DNA of 24,012 nt from a virus (IMGVR_UViG_3300048034_000523:1-24012); one strand, 5' to 3'; shown: positions 14,200 to 23,007, counted from the first letter of the stretch. Program-made: numbers and translations. The notes: a model not told the origin generated them from the sequence alone.

Positions 14200-15372
14200 T
14201 TAGCTAAAGCTAACGTTAGCAATGCTAACACGAGCTAGGTAGTCTGCTGCGTTACCTAATGAACTTGCAGTGTTGTTTAGCTCAACATATCCGTATCTAG
14301 TCATGAATGACACAACTGGTTCGAATGATGTTGGATCTAATACAACGCCACTTGACATTAGTGGGATATATGGGCAATAGAACGCTGCTGCGTCTGATTC
14401 GCTTGATCCCTTGTAACCTACAAGTACGTCTTGTGCATCAGCAGCATATGTGTTTACATATACTTTCATTGCATTGTTTAAAGTACCAACCATTTTAGTA
14501 TTAGTTGGAGCTTCAAATGTGCCTTCAGTTGTTCTTGCGAACGCTGAAGTTGTTGCTGATTGAAGTACTGTTAATGCATACGGACTTACAACTGCCCAGT
14601 TACCTGCGCCTCTACGTGTACGTTGTGCAATTTTGTTACTTGCGCGGTTGATCATAACAGCTAATGCTGCATGCTCGTCACCTACGAAAGTAGCTGTTCC
14701 TGATACACCAGCTTGATCATACTGAGTATCTGCTTCAGCTGTTCCTGCTAATGTGTATAGTGAACCAAGTACTTCTTGGTCAATCTCAGCTGTAATTTCT
14801 TGAGCTAAAGCAGCCATAATTTCTGCTTCAACATCAATACCATGCTGTGATTGTGCGTCTTGTGCAGACTCAAAAGTCCAACGTGCTGATAGCTTACGTG
14901 ATTTAGCTTCAACAGTCTGTTTTAAGATCTGAATAGACATTTTGTTACCAGCTTCACCTTCTAGTGCTGCTGTGTTTGCCGCTGTTCCTGCTGTCGCACC
15001 TGAGTACGCTTCAGCAATTTTGAACGGTGATAGTGCTTCTTCACCAGCTACAGTACCGCTTGCGCCTGTACCAACTGTATCCGAATAACGAACACGTAGT
15101 GTGTGAATTTGCCCTACTGGGCCAGTCATAGGCTGAACACCAACGATTTCATTAGCAATGACTGTTGGCATTACACGTCTGATGACGGGTAAAATAACTC
15201 TGTTAAGAGTTGCGACGTTACCGGCGGATGTTGCACCTGCGCCTGCAGTTTCTGACAAATACTTGCGTGTATTTTCCAGTGTAGCTGACATTACAGATTT
15301 CTTTGTGCCTGCTAGGCCTTCAAGAAGTGCGCTCTTCGTATCCAGCCAGCGACTTTCTAATAGTTCTGACAT
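14200..15372 (-). CDS. gp23: Major capsid protein, T4 gp23-like
   Basis: It forms the hexamers of the head shell. The N-terminus MSELLESRWLDTKSALLEGL is typical of gp23, followed by LNRVILPVIRRVMPTVIANEIVGVQPM, the most conserved part of the family. A gp21 cleavage site of the (I/L)-x-E type is at L39-S40-E41, followed by TAGAGATS, so the mature protein would start near residue 42. At 390 residues it is much shorter than T4 gp23 (521), as in several marine relatives. AAGGAG lies 7 nt before the ATG. It directly follows the scaffold gene and is the last gene before the strong terminator, consistent with high expression. Confidence 0.95.
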   Translation of the reverse strand: MSELLESRWLDTKSALLEGLAGTKKSVMSATLENTRKYLSETAGAGATSAGNVATLNRVILPVIRRVMPTVIANEIVGVQPMTGPVGQIHTLRVRYSDTVGTGASGTVAGEEALSPFKIAEAYSGATAGTAANTAALEGEAGNKMSIQILKQTVEAKSRKLSARWTFESAQDAQSQHGIDVEAEIMAALAQEITAEIDQEVLGSLYTLAGTAEADTQYDQAGVSGTATFVGDEHAALAVMINRASNKIAQRTRRGAGNWAVVSPYALTVLQSATTSAFARTTEGTFEAPTNTKMVGTLNNAMKVYVNTYAADAQDVLVGYKGSSESDAAAFYCPYIPLMSSGVVLDPTSFEPVVSFMTRYGYVELNNTASSLGNAADYLARVSIANVSFS

Positions 15373-15382
15373 AGTTTTCTCC

Positions 15383-16474
15383 TTAATTTAAACCAGCTAA
15401 ACGTCTAATGTCAACGACATTATCGTCTTGCTTTGAACTAACGTTAGTTTGTTTTCTATTGCCTGTGATTTCTGTGCCTTCTGTAATTACTGCCTTCTGC
15501 TTCGCTGGAGATTTACCATCAATTACTGACGGTAGGTACTTGTCAAATGCAGATTGTAGTCTGTTTGTTTGTACTGATTCCAGTAAATCTGTCATGATTT
15601 CTTGTTCTGCTCTGTTTAGTGGGCTTAACAATCCATCAATAGTTTCTTTGCGCTCAGCGATTTGTGCCATACGCTTAACTTCGTTCGCCTTAGACTCAGC
15701 TAAAACTTTTGCTTTTGTTGCAAATGCTTTTGCTTCAGCTAGTTGTTTGTCTTTAACTGCAACTACATTCATAAGTTTTGCAACTTCTGAATTTTCATTC
15801 AGATGACTTGTTGCGTACTCAGATGCAAATGCTTCAAACATTTTGCGACCGAAATCGTTCTTACGTGCTTCTTCAATATCTTCTTTTAATGCGCTAATCT
15901 CACCCTTAAGAGTGTTTTCAACGATTGTAGATACTTTATCGGCACTTTTCGCAATGAAGTTAGTCTTAACTTCAGCAAATTTATTTTTAGCTTCTTTTAT
16001 AAGTTTGACCTTAGTTTCAGCTAAATCTTTTTTGTCTTCGTGGAACTCTGCAATTTCTTTAGCAAGTGCATCGACAATAAAGTTCTCAAGCATGCTGAAC
16101 TTATCAGACATTGCTTTTTGATCTTCATGTAACTCAGAAACTTCTGTCTTTAGTGATTCTAAAACAAATTTTTGCATTAATTTTGCGTCTTCACGCATTT
16201 TAACAGCATATTTTGCTTTAGCTTCAGCTAGTTGTTTGCGGTCTTCTGCAAACTCAGCAATTTCTTCAGCTAAACGCTCTGAGATCATAGCATCGATAGC
16301 CTCAACCATAGTTGATTTATCATGCTCATATTTCTTAGCAAATTCTTCGCGAAGTTCAGCAGTTGCTTGCTGACGATTCTCTTTGATTTTGCTTTCCCAA
16401 GCGCCTTCGATTTCAGCACGTACTTCTTCGGAAACTACATCGTTTTCAAAAAGTGTTTTAAGTGCGTCCAACAT
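15383..16474 (-). CDS. gp22: Prohead core scaffolding protein, T4 gp22-like
   Basis: It forms the core on which the capsid assembles and is later cut up by gp21. The protein starts MLDALKTLFENDVVSEEVRAEIE-like and is almost wholly charged alpha-helix/coiled coil. An internal unit with E-I-A-E-F-x-E-D-x-K-x-L-A-E recurs about four times between residues 85 and 200. I-T-E (in KAVITEGTEITG, near the C-terminus) fits the gp21 cleavage consensus. At 363 residues it is longer than T4 gp22 (269), explained by the helical repeats. Position between gp21 and gp23 is as in T4. AAGGAG lies 7 nt before the ATG. Confidence 0.92.
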   Translation of the reverse strand: MLDALKTLFENDVVSEEVRAEIEGAWESKIKENRQQATAELREEFAKKYEHDKSTMVEAIDAMISERLAEEIAEFAEDRKQLAEAKAKYAVKMREDAKLMQKFVLESLKTEVSELHEDQKAMSDKFSMLENFIVDALAKEIAEFHEDKKDLAETKVKLIKEAKNKFAEVKTNFIAKSADKVSTIVENTLKGEISALKEDIEEARKNDFGRKMFEAFASEYATSHLNENSEVAKLMNVVAVKDKQLAEAKAFATKAKVLAESKANEVKRMAQIAERKETIDGLLSPLNRAEQEIMTDLLESVQTNRLQSAFDKYLPSVIDGKSPAKQKAVITEGTEITGNRKQTNVSSKQDDNVVDIRRLAGLN

Positions 16475-16488
16475 ATTATGTTCTCCTT

Positions 16489-17121
16489 TTATTGGAGTCT
16501 ACTGATTATATTAATCAGAGATTCTTTTAAGTATTTTTGTGCCTTTGTGTCGTGTTTAGTTGCCTGTGCAAGTTCGTATGCCTTCATTCCTCCACGTGCA
16601 TTCATTAAATGTTCGTAAATTGGTGTCGGATACGCACCAGGGGCGCTAGGCTGAGCCACAACGTCCACAGTGATTATTTCGAAATCAGAAACTTCGTTGC
16701 CGCCGTCTTCTGATACATTGCCGCTACCACGCGATGAAACACCTAGTTTAACACCATTTTGTATCATAGTGCTAACTAACTGCCCCATCGGAGTTGGTAG
16801 AATTTTTAATTTACCATAACCGTTTGCGCCATCCATCCAACATTCTTGGATCATATGACTCACGCGGTCTAAGTTAATGTTAAGTCCTTCTGGATGATCA
16901 ACTTCTCCGAGAACTGAATATCCTCCCTGGATTTGATCATTGAGAGTTTTGACAGCCCTACCAATTTCGTTTACAGGATATACACGTTGGTTTGCATTAC
17001 GCACTCCACCTTGTATACAAATACCTTTCATATAAAGATCTTTGCCCCCATTGGCGTTATCGGTAGACTCAACGACTATATTAGCCTGGTCGAATGTCAG
17101 ATGCTCTCGTAAGTTTATCAT
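16489..17121 (-). CDS. gp21: Prohead core maturation protease, T4 gp21-like
   Basis: This serine protease cleaves capsid and core proteins during head maturation. Family marks are visible: G-E-V-D-H-P-E-G with catalytic His76, G-V-S-S-R-G-S-G with the nucleophile Ser129 or Ser130, and T-V-D-V-V-A-Q-P-S-A-P-G-A with Asp153 and the conserved P-S-A-P. These belong to the herpesvirus-assemblin/gp21 fold. At 210 residues it matches T4 gp21 (212). The ribosome site is AAGGA about 8-9 nt before ATG. It lies directly before its substrate gp22 and after the acidic core protein, the standard T4-like order. Confidence 0.95.
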   Translation of the reverse strand: MINLREHLTFDQANIVVESTDNANGGKDLYMKGICIQGGVRNANQRVYPVNEIGRAVKTLNDQIQGGYSVLGEVDHPEGLNINLDRVSHMIQECWMDGANGYGKLKILPTPMGQLVSTMIQNGVKLGVSSRGSGNVSEDGGNEVSDFEIITVDVVAQPSAPGAYPTPIYEHLMNARGGMKAYELAQATKHDTKAQKYLKESLINIISRLQ

Positions 17122-17137
17122 TTAAAGTTCCTTAACC

Positions 17138-18100
17138 TTAAGAACCGATAGTTGATTTACTATCTGCTCCGCTTTCGCCTGCGCCTTTTTTCTCTGCGCC
17201 GTGGCCTTTTGGCTGTGCTTTCATGCTTTTTGATGCTTTGCCGCCTGGAACGTTAACATTACCAGCTGTTTCATCTTTTGGAGATGTTCCTGCTAGTCCG
17301 CCTTCTGTTCCGCCGTTTCCGCCGTCTGCATTCTGCGCCAAGTTTGAAGCAGTTCCGCCCATGTCATTTGCACTAGCTACAGTTGACTTAGTGTTTGCAC
17401 CGTTGTCGCCCATTTTAGCTGTTACTTTTTCAACATATTCACGCATTGTTTCTGCTTCTGATTTAGATGATTCATCAGTTTCTTCGTCTGCTGCTTCATC
17501 TACTTCTTCATCTGATGCTTCGTCGACTTCTTCGTCAGTTGCTTCAAACGCTACTGATTCTTCTTCAGCTTCGTCGTCACCGTCAGCGTCCATATCCATG
17601 TCGCCTTCGTCACCAGCATCTTCGTCTTCGTCACCCATCATTTTTTCAAATTCTGCTTTAAGATCATCTAAAGCAACTTCTAGATCGTCAACACGATCTT
17701 CTACGTCACCTTCGCCACCTTCAGCATCCATATCCATATCCATGTCGCCGCCTTCTGCGTCACCGTCCATGTCCATGCCCATTTTGTCCATCATGTCATC
17801 AGCTGGATCGCCACCTTCAACTTCAAACTCATCTAAGTTAAAGTCTTCGTTAGTAGCTTCTTCTTTGTCATCATCTGATGCTTCATCTACTTCTTCGTCT
17901 GATGCTTCATCTACTTCTTCGTCTGATGCTTCATCTACTTCTTCATCTGTAGTTTCATCAACTTCTAGATCTGACTCTAATAGTCCTTCGTAGATATCTC
18001 TTGATTTTTCAACCACAATCTCGTGGAATAATTCTTCTGCTCCAGCTTTGTCTTCGTTGACTAGCTTTTCGAGCATTTCTTCAAATTTATTACTCGCCAT
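17138..18100 (-). CDS. Acidic prohead core protein (gp67/gp68-like position), 320 aa
   Basis: The N-terminus (FEEMLEKLVNEDKAGAEELF, then HEIVVEKSRDIYEGLLESD) is a short helical domain found in marine T4-like prohead core proteins. The rest is extreme low complexity. An acidic block of D-E-E-V-D-E-A-S repeats occurs at residues about 49-78 and again about 190-210, with Met/Asp-rich runs (MDMDMDAEGG) between, one predicted helix (VEDRVDDLEVALDDLKAEFEK) and a Gly/Ala/Lys/Ser C-terminus. Position directly before gp21 and after gp20 matches T4 genes 67/68, which are core proteins removed by gp21. The assignment rests on position and composition; it is much longer than T4 gp67 (80) or gp68 (141). 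Confidence 0.75.
   Translation of the reverse strand: MASNKFEEMLEKLVNEDKAGAEELFHEIVVEKSRDIYEGLLESDLEVDETTDEEVDEASDEEVDEASDEEVDEASDDDKEEATNEDFNLDEFEVEGGDPADDMMDKMGMDMDGDAEGGDMDMDMDAEGGEGDVEDRVDDLEVALDDLKAEFEKMMGDEDEDAGDEGDMDMDADGDDEAEEESVAFEATDEEVDEASDEEVDEAADEETDESSKSEAETMREYVEKVTAKMGDNGANTKSTVASANDMGGTASNLAQNADGGNGGTEGGLAGTSPKDETAGNVNVPGGKASKSMKAQPKGHGAEKKGAGESGADSKSTIGS
17874..17945. repeat. Three tandem 24-bp repeats in the acidic core gene
   Basis: The unit tctgatgcttcatctacttc + ttcg occurs three times in a row at 17874, 17898 and 17922, the last with one changed base. It encodes DEEVDEAS on the minus strand. Degenerate copies occur at about 17470-17545. Confidence 0.9.
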
Positions 18101-18141
18101 TATTTTCTCCTATAAATTGTTGTACCTATGGTAAGGCTGTC

Positions 18142-18154
18142 CTTTGTATTTAAC
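18142..18154 (-). promoter_or_regulatory. Weak late-promoter-like site before the acidic core gene
   Basis: The minus strand reads GTTAAATACAAAG; TAAATAC matches the other candidates but the first bases and the CTATT part do not. It lies 42-54 nt before the ATG in the 108-nt gap after a hairpin, so a promoter here is plausible but weakly supported. Confidence 0.3.
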
Positions 18155-18181
18155 GTATATAGAGAAAAGTGTGTAGAAATA

Positions 18182-18196
18182 GGCTCAAAACGAGCC
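18182..18196 (-). terminator. Hairpin after the Rossmann-type gene, possible weak terminator
   Basis: Stem GGCTC/GAGCC with a 5-nt loop lies 12 nt after the stop codon. The minus-strand tail is TATTTCT, a poor U-run; on the plus strand GTTTTT follows, so it may block antisense transcription better than sense. Confidence 0.45.
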
Positions 18197-18208
18197 GTTT
18201 TTAAAAAA

Positions 18209-18967
18209 TCAGGCTAAAACAAACCGATTTTTGAACTCTTGAACAGTAATTGTGTTGTAGTTTTCAAGTTTATTTAGTTCCTCTGGACAATAATTATCTG
18301 GTGCTATTACCCTTACAAACTCAGTTTTTTCATGTTCTTTTACTACACTAGTTGTTTGTCGTAACCAATTTCCAAAGAATGTAGCACTATCTTGTGACTT
18401 TTTGTAGTTAGGAGTATCAGCATATAAGTTATTAAACTTCATACCGTCTTTTAATCCTTTGTAGTCAAAGCCTAGTATATAAATTGTTTTATGTCGATGT
18501 TGTGCTGATAACCATAATGCTGTTGGTCCACTTGACCAACCTTTTCCTGGTTGAAAATAATTAAAATGTTGAAGACCTTCGTAGGACTTATTATAATTTG
18601 TCCATACTTGATTTTTATGTTGATACATTGATTTATTAATTTCTAAAATCATTTTAACATCAACCGCAACTAAGTAATCTGGTCTAAATGTTCGATACAA
18701 AGCATTACATCCATATACCGGACCGTACTTTTTTAGCTCTTCGGGCTCTATGCTTTTTCTACTTAAACCGTTACCTAAAACAAATGCTGTATTTTGATTG
18801 TGAGCAAATCTACTTTCGTCTACTATTTCTTGATGTGCAAAGTTTATTGGTTTAGCACGTTTAGCAAACTGTTCTTTTTTGTCGTCAGACATTTTTTCTA
18901 AACGTCTAATCTCCATTAAACGTGTTGCTTCTTCTTTTGAATATTTGGTCTTATCTAATTTTGCCAT
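18209..18967 (-). CDS. Rossmann-type protein resembling DUF115/MptE-like enzymes, 252 aa
   Basis: The N-terminal 55 residues are a charged helix. From residue 61 the pattern FVLGNGLSR, then YGCNALYRTFRPDYLVAVD, then GPTALWLSAQHRHKTIYILGFDYKG (residues 147-171) follows the order of DUF115/MptE-like and related sialyltransferase-like folds: glycine loop, N-A-x-x-x-x-x-x-P-D-x-x-V-x-x-D, then helix and I-x-I-x-G-x-D. A nucleotide or phospho-sugar ligand is plausible but not shown. The ATG overlaps the stop of the 82-residue gene by one base (TAATG), so translation is coupled. A position between portal and prohead core genes suggests a role tied to head assembly, or just a conserved passenger. 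No T4 counterpart is known to me. Confidence 0.8.
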   Translation of the reverse strand: MAKLDKTKYSKEEATRLMEIRRLEKMSDDKKEQFAKRAKPINFAHQEIVDESRFAHNQNTAFVLGNGLSRKSIEPEELKKYGPVYGCNALYRTFRPDYLVAVDVKMILEINKSMYQHKNQVWTNYNKSYEGLQHFNYFQPGKGWSSGPTALWLSAQHRHKTIYILGFDYKGLKDGMKFNNLYADTPNYKKSQDSATFFGNWLRQTTSVVKEHEKTEFVRVIAPDNYCPEELNKLENYNTITVQEFKNRFVLA

Positions 18968-19215
18968 TAAACACCGGCAGCGGCTGCTTGCGCTGCTATC
19001 CCATACATCTGTCTAACAAAATCTAATTCGTCAGCTTTCTCATTTGTATGTAGCTCGCTTGCTTTCCTTGCACGGTTAATTTGGCGTAGGGTGAGTCTTG
19101 TCTTTCTTGTATCGTCAAAATTGACAATTGAATCATCATATTCGGGCTCATAGCGATTGTCGTCTACAGGCTCAATTGTTTCTTTATCAAAATAAAATAA
19201 TTCTCTTAATATCAT
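18967..19215 (-). CDS. Small conserved protein between gp20 and the core genes, 82 aa
   Basis: It starts MILRELFYFDKETIEPVDD and contains a helical stretch TRKTRLTLRQINRARKASEL and DFVRQMYGIAAQAAAAGV at the end. I recall similar small proteins after the portal in marine T4-like phages; the slot is that of T4 gp67, but sequence relation is not shown. The start has no clear ribosome site. A TATAAATA sequence lies 6 nt upstream and includes the portal stop codon. Translation may be by coupling to gp20 or from a nearly leaderless late transcript. Confidence 0.8.
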   Translation of the reverse strand: MILRELFYFDKETIEPVDDNRYEPEYDDSIVNFDDTRKTRLTLRQINRARKASELHTNEKADELDFVRQMYGIAAQAAAAGV

Positions 19216-19228
19216 AATACTATTTATA
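19216..19228 (-). promoter_or_regulatory. T4-like late promoter match overlapping the portal stop codon
   Basis: The minus strand reads TATAAATAGTATT, a perfect TATAAATA and 12 of 13 matches to the extended T4 late consensus. It overlaps the TAA of gp20 and touches the ATG of the next gene, so a transcript from it would be leaderless or nearly so; chance identity in AT-rich DNA is possible. Confidence 0.45.
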
Positions 19229-20969
19229 TCGTTTGGTCAGTTGCCGGTGCACCCGGTGCTGCTGTGTCGCCGCCTGTTGCTGTTTCAGGTGGAGTTGCTT
19301 CTGCGCCAATTTCTGCTGTTTCGTCATCTGGTGCAATATCCTCTGCTCCACTAATGTCAGCACTAATGCCTGCTGAACTAATTCCTGCTCCACGCATTTC
19401 TGCACTTGCATCTGCTGCTGGTTGATTTAATGTTTCGTCATTTTCTTCACGCCACATACGTTCATTCTCTGCAATCTCTTCAGCACTCATGCCCAAGAAT
19501 CGTTTCATTGCAAAACGATTTGAAATATAAGGTATAGCACTCATTTGTGTATATGTTGGAACACGAGCATTATCAAGTTCTGATTGTCTATATGCTGCAA
19601 AGTTTTGCGGTGGTTCAAATTCTAAGTCAAACATTGCTGTGTCAATGTTTACACCTTTTTCTAATAGATATCTTTTAAATTCTTGATTAAAGTCTTCTAT
19701 AATAAGACCTTGTAAACGTTCACAGTATGTGTTGAAACGCAATTCTTGAATAAATGCTGTACCTACTCTACCATCATTATATGATGAAGTTGCGTCATCA
19801 CCGCCGGTAGGCAAGTAGCTGCTAGGGATTCGTAAACCGCGTACGAGCTTATTAGTAAAATATCGTAAGTCATCAATCTCTCCTAAGTTAGTTCCGCCTG
19901 GTAGTGTTTCAACTTTAGATCCTCTACCTTCTGCTGTTTGTGGGAAAAAGTAATCTTCGTTAATTGACAGAGGATTGTAAGAACTGTCTATGACATTTGT
20001 GCCTCCACCTGTCGCTGATGGGATCCTTCTTTGATGGATTTCCGTTTTAACACGTTCAACAAATTGCATAGCAAGGTGTGATGGCATGTTACCCACATCA
20101 ACGTAGAATACTCTGCGCTCAGGCGCACGTTGTACACGATAGATAATAATAGCATCTTCGAGTAATTCTTTTTGTTTGAATACTTTAAATATTGTTTCTA
20201 ATAATGAGTTACCAAAAGGAAAGTTATTGTCTAATCCTTCTGACAGGCTTAGGTGTAACACATGCTGTGCGTCGACAGCAACTTCGCCTTCTTCAATAGC
20301 AAAACGTGAACCTGGTGGTACATTAACACCGCCAGTCATTCCTCTTGCTCCGCCAGTTTGATAACTTGCGCCAGGACTACTTATGTTACCGTTTGTAATA
20401 TGCGGTGATGTTGCAACCATTTCTTTGAAATTTAAGTTTACATCTTTGATAATGTACTGTTCAGGCTTTTTGCCGTCTGATTCATTTACAATAATACGTG
20501 TAAGTTTTGCAGGATCAACATGAAATAATTTTTTTGTTTCTGGATCTCTTAGAAATATTGCATCTCCGTATTTGAATACATTACGGAATGTTCTAAACAT
20601 ACGTGTTTCAAAATTATTAATTTTGCACCATTGTTTTAGGTACTGACCTAAAATATTAATTTCGTTATTAGTTGCTGCTTTGTTATAATGAAAATTAAAG
20701 TTAGTTCCGTTTTCATCATTTTTTTGTGTACAAAACTCAGCAAGGATATCAAGTGCAGCATTTACTTCACTGTCGTTGTCCATTGTGTTATATTGTCCGT
20801 AGCGTTCAACTCTATTTGGGCTACCTACGTATACATCTGGTAAGTAACTTGAATAGTTTGATCTTGCAGGACCTGGTCGACCGTTTGCACCGCCTCCGCT
20901 TATTGGTCCGTAGCTACCGCTTAGATTGTCGCCTGTGGGCACTGGGGTAAAATATTTTTTCCAACTCAT
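19224..20969 (-). CDS. gp20: Portal vertex protein, T4 gp20-like
   Basis: Twelve copies form the DNA entry channel at one head vertex, start prohead assembly and dock terminase and neck. Family features: Q-Y-N-T-M-D-N-D-S-E-V-N-A-A-L-D-I-L-A-E near residues 58-80, FKYGDAIFLRDPETKK, the long P-E-R-R-V-F-Y-V-D-V-G-N-M-P segment and EDYFFPQTAEGRGSKVETLP, all typical of gp20. At 581 residues it exceeds T4 gp20 (524), mainly through a low-complexity Ala/Gly/Pro/Asp-rich tail of about 65 residues. The ATG lies 1 nt after the stop of the tape-measure-like gene with AGGAAG as ribosome site inside that gene. Confidence 0.96.
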   Translation of the reverse strand: MSWKKYFTPVPTGDNLSGSYGPISGGGANGRPGPARSNYSSYLPDVYVGSPNRVERYGQYNTMDNDSEVNAALDILAEFCTQKNDENGTNFNFHYNKAATNNEINILGQYLKQWCKINNFETRMFRTFRNVFKYGDAIFLRDPETKKLFHVDPAKLTRIIVNESDGKKPEQYIIKDVNLNFKEMVATSPHITNGNISSPGASYQTGGARGMTGGVNVPPGSRFAIEEGEVAVDAQHVLHLSLSEGLDNNFPFGNSLLETIFKVFKQKELLEDAIIIYRVQRAPERRVFYVDVGNMPSHLAMQFVERVKTEIHQRRIPSATGGGTNVIDSSYNPLSINEDYFFPQTAEGRGSKVETLPGGTNLGEIDDLRYFTNKLVRGLRIPSSYLPTGGDDATSSYNDGRVGTAFIQELRFNTYCERLQGLIIEDFNQEFKRYLLEKGVNIDTAMFDLEFEPPQNFAAYRQSELDNARVPTYTQMSAIPYISNRFAMKRFLGMSAEEIAENERMWREENDETLNQPAADASAEMRGAGISSAGISADISGAEDIAPDDETAEIGAEATPPETATGGDTAAPGAPATDQTI

Positions 20970-20970
20970 A

Positions 20971-23007
20971 TTATGCTCTTCCTAATCCGCTCATTAAATT
21001 GCCCGCACTGCGCATTGTTCTAATCTGTTTATTTCCAATATCTTTCTGCATGTTATTTATATTAACTAATTGTAACATGGTTTGGTTCAGAATGTCAAGT
21101 TTTTCTTCTACAGATCCGCCCTGCGGCATTGTAGCCATAGCTGTTTTAGCCGCTTCTGTCATAGGAGCACCCATAGTTGCCATCTGATCTTGTAATTGTT
21201 GTGCCATATCTGGCATTCTATTCAGCATTGACTTCATATTTGGTATAATTGATCCGTCCATGTTAGGCACAAACGTTTCTGGTCCGAGTTCACCAATTTT
21301 GTATGCAACATTTTCCATTACGCCGCCACCGATTGCTTTACTTCCTTGTTCTGATGTACTAACTGAATTCTGTGAATCGTTTTTGTCTGCATCTCGTGCT
21401 TGATCTAACACGTCAACTGGTGTTACACGAATTGCATTACCATTTGTTACGCCTTTAAAAAGTTCAGTAAAATTATTTCTATCTGTTAATATTGGATTCA
21501 TTTCAGCATCATCACCAATAAAATTACCAAGATCAAAACTTTCTCTTAATTGCCTTGTAATCTCTACTGTAGCCCGAATACCTTCTGCTATGTTGTTTTG
21601 TAATACTGTATTTGCTGATAAATTTTTTGCTACAGTACCTTGCACATCTGCTGCACTATTTGCTAACTCAATTGTAGCTTTGTTTAACTCTCTAGATATT
21701 GATTGTCCTTCAGAGCCGCCACCTGTTTGAGCCCTTACTACATTTCTAGCTTCTTCTAAATAAATTTTAGCTGCTTCTGCGGTGCTAACAGTTCCTTCAC
21801 CAGCGGCCTGCATTCTTGCTTGTACTTTTTCAACACCTTCTGTGAATGCTCTAGTTTCTGCAATAACTTTAGCTTGAGATTCACCAATAGAATTAAGTTG
21901 GCCAACTGATGCAGCAAATAATTGTGTGTCACCAACTGATTCTTCTGCAAATGCAGCTTTTGCTTGGTCTGACAGTCTAGCAATTTCTTTGTTCTTTTGT
22001 GCTGTTGTCATGTTAGATTCTCTAACTCTTTGCATTGCTTCGATGTTTGCAGCAGTTTCAGGATGCATTAGTTTAAAGTTTTTCGTCATGTCGCTCATCG
22101 GCACGCCGGTTTGATTCATGTCTTGTGCAAATGCTTTTGCTGCTGATCCTAATGGTCCTAAAGAAACCAACGCTGTATTCATTGTTTGAGTTGCATCATG
22201 GATGCCTCTATTTTCCATACGTCTGTTTGCAGCAATATTCTTACCATCACGTTGCGAATCAACTAGGTCTTGTTTTTGTTTTTCAGCACTTTCACCGCTT
22301 ATCTCGGCCATTACAGCAATATTTTGAGCCATATCTAATGTTGCTTGAGTAACCGCTTTATCGCTCATTCCTGTTAGCATAGCTTGTCTACCAAGTAAAC
22401 TAGCATTGGTCAACAGCATTTCATTAGATTCTTCTAAACTATAACCTAAATTTGCCATACCTGCAATAACTTTACCGTCTTCAAACATCACTCTTGATAG
22501 TTCAGAAAATCTTTTAGCACCTTGGTTAACACTTCCTCCAAGAACAGTTAAATTTTGTGCATTATTTCCAACCATATTTGCAAATACGTCTAATGTCATT
22601 CTAGTGTTTGCAGTTGCAGCCCGCAGAGCTCCTAGGTCACCATTAAATCCAGCACCAACTTTTGAAAGTGATTGGAATGTACGTTGTGTATCATCTAAAT
22701 AACCAATAAAATCAGCGGCTGAATTGCCGAATGACTTAAATATCGGCGGCAAGACACTTGCCTGGCTTTTCATATTTTCTACAACTGATGATTGGTTAGT
22801 TAAAAACTTAGTAAAATTACTAGCTGCATTAGTGGCGTTGTTAACGCTTTTTCCAAAGTCAGTGCTACTGCCACCGCTGGTGCCACCACCACCACCACTA
22901 GATGATGTTTGTTGGCTCTTGGCAATCCCTGATTTTTTTAATGCTCCAACTAATGCGGTTTGGAGTTGTCCTACTGTTAATTCACTTACTGGGTCATCTG
23001 AAGCCAT
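20971..23007 (-). CDS. Tail tape-measure-like protein (gp29-like role), 678 aa
   Basis: The sequence is mostly alpha-helix with Gln/Asn/Ala/Met-rich stretches and a Gly/Ser linker at residues about 37-50. Near residue 572 it has I-G-E-L-G-P-E-T-F-V-P-N-M-D-G-S-I-I-P-N, the C-terminal signature of many tape-measure proteins (G-E-x-G-P-E-x-x-V-P). It ends with a helical segment (GGSVEEKLDILNQTMLQLVN). T4 gp29, the tail-length determinator, is 590 residues; similarity to gp29 itself is not evident. The divergent neighbour is a gp26-like hub protein, fitting a hub/tail-tube gene pair. The ribosome site is weak (TTGGAAAC). Alternative: another long helical virion protein, possibly ejected with the DNA. 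Confidence 0.7.
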   Translation of the reverse strand: MASDDPVSELTVGQLQTALVGALKKSGIAKSQQTSSSGGGGGTSGGSSTDFGKSVNNATNAASNFTKFLTNQSSVVENMKSQASVLPPIFKSFGNSAADFIGYLDDTQRTFQSLSKVGAGFNGDLGALRAATANTRMTLDVFANMVGNNAQNLTVLGGSVNQGAKRFSELSRVMFEDGKVIAGMANLGYSLEESNEMLLTNASLLGRQAMLTGMSDKAVTQATLDMAQNIAVMAEISGESAEKQKQDLVDSQRDGKNIAANRRMENRGIHDATQTMNTALVSLGPLGSAAKAFAQDMNQTGVPMSDMTKNFKLMHPETAANIEAMQRVRESNMTTAQKNKEIARLSDQAKAAFAEESVGDTQLFAASVGQLNSIGESQAKVIAETRAFTEGVEKVQARMQAAGEGTVSTAEAAKIYLEEARNVVRAQTGGGSEGQSISRELNKATIELANSAADVQGTVAKNLSANTVLQNNIAEGIRATVEITRQLRESFDLGNFIGDDAEMNPILTDRNNFTELFKGVTNGNAIRVTPVDVLDQARDADKNDSQNSVSTSEQGSKAIGGGVMENVAYKIGELGPETFVPNMDGSIIPNMKSMLNRMPDMAQQLQDQMATMGAPMTEAAKTAMATMPQGGSVEEKLDILNQTMLQLVNINNMQKDIGNKQIRTMRSAGNLMSGLGRA

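Noticed and set aside
17223-17993. 256-codon plus-strand frame rich in Ser
   Set aside because: It is the antisense of the repetitive acidic core gene; repeats keep the opposite frame open by chance. No ribosome site or family match.
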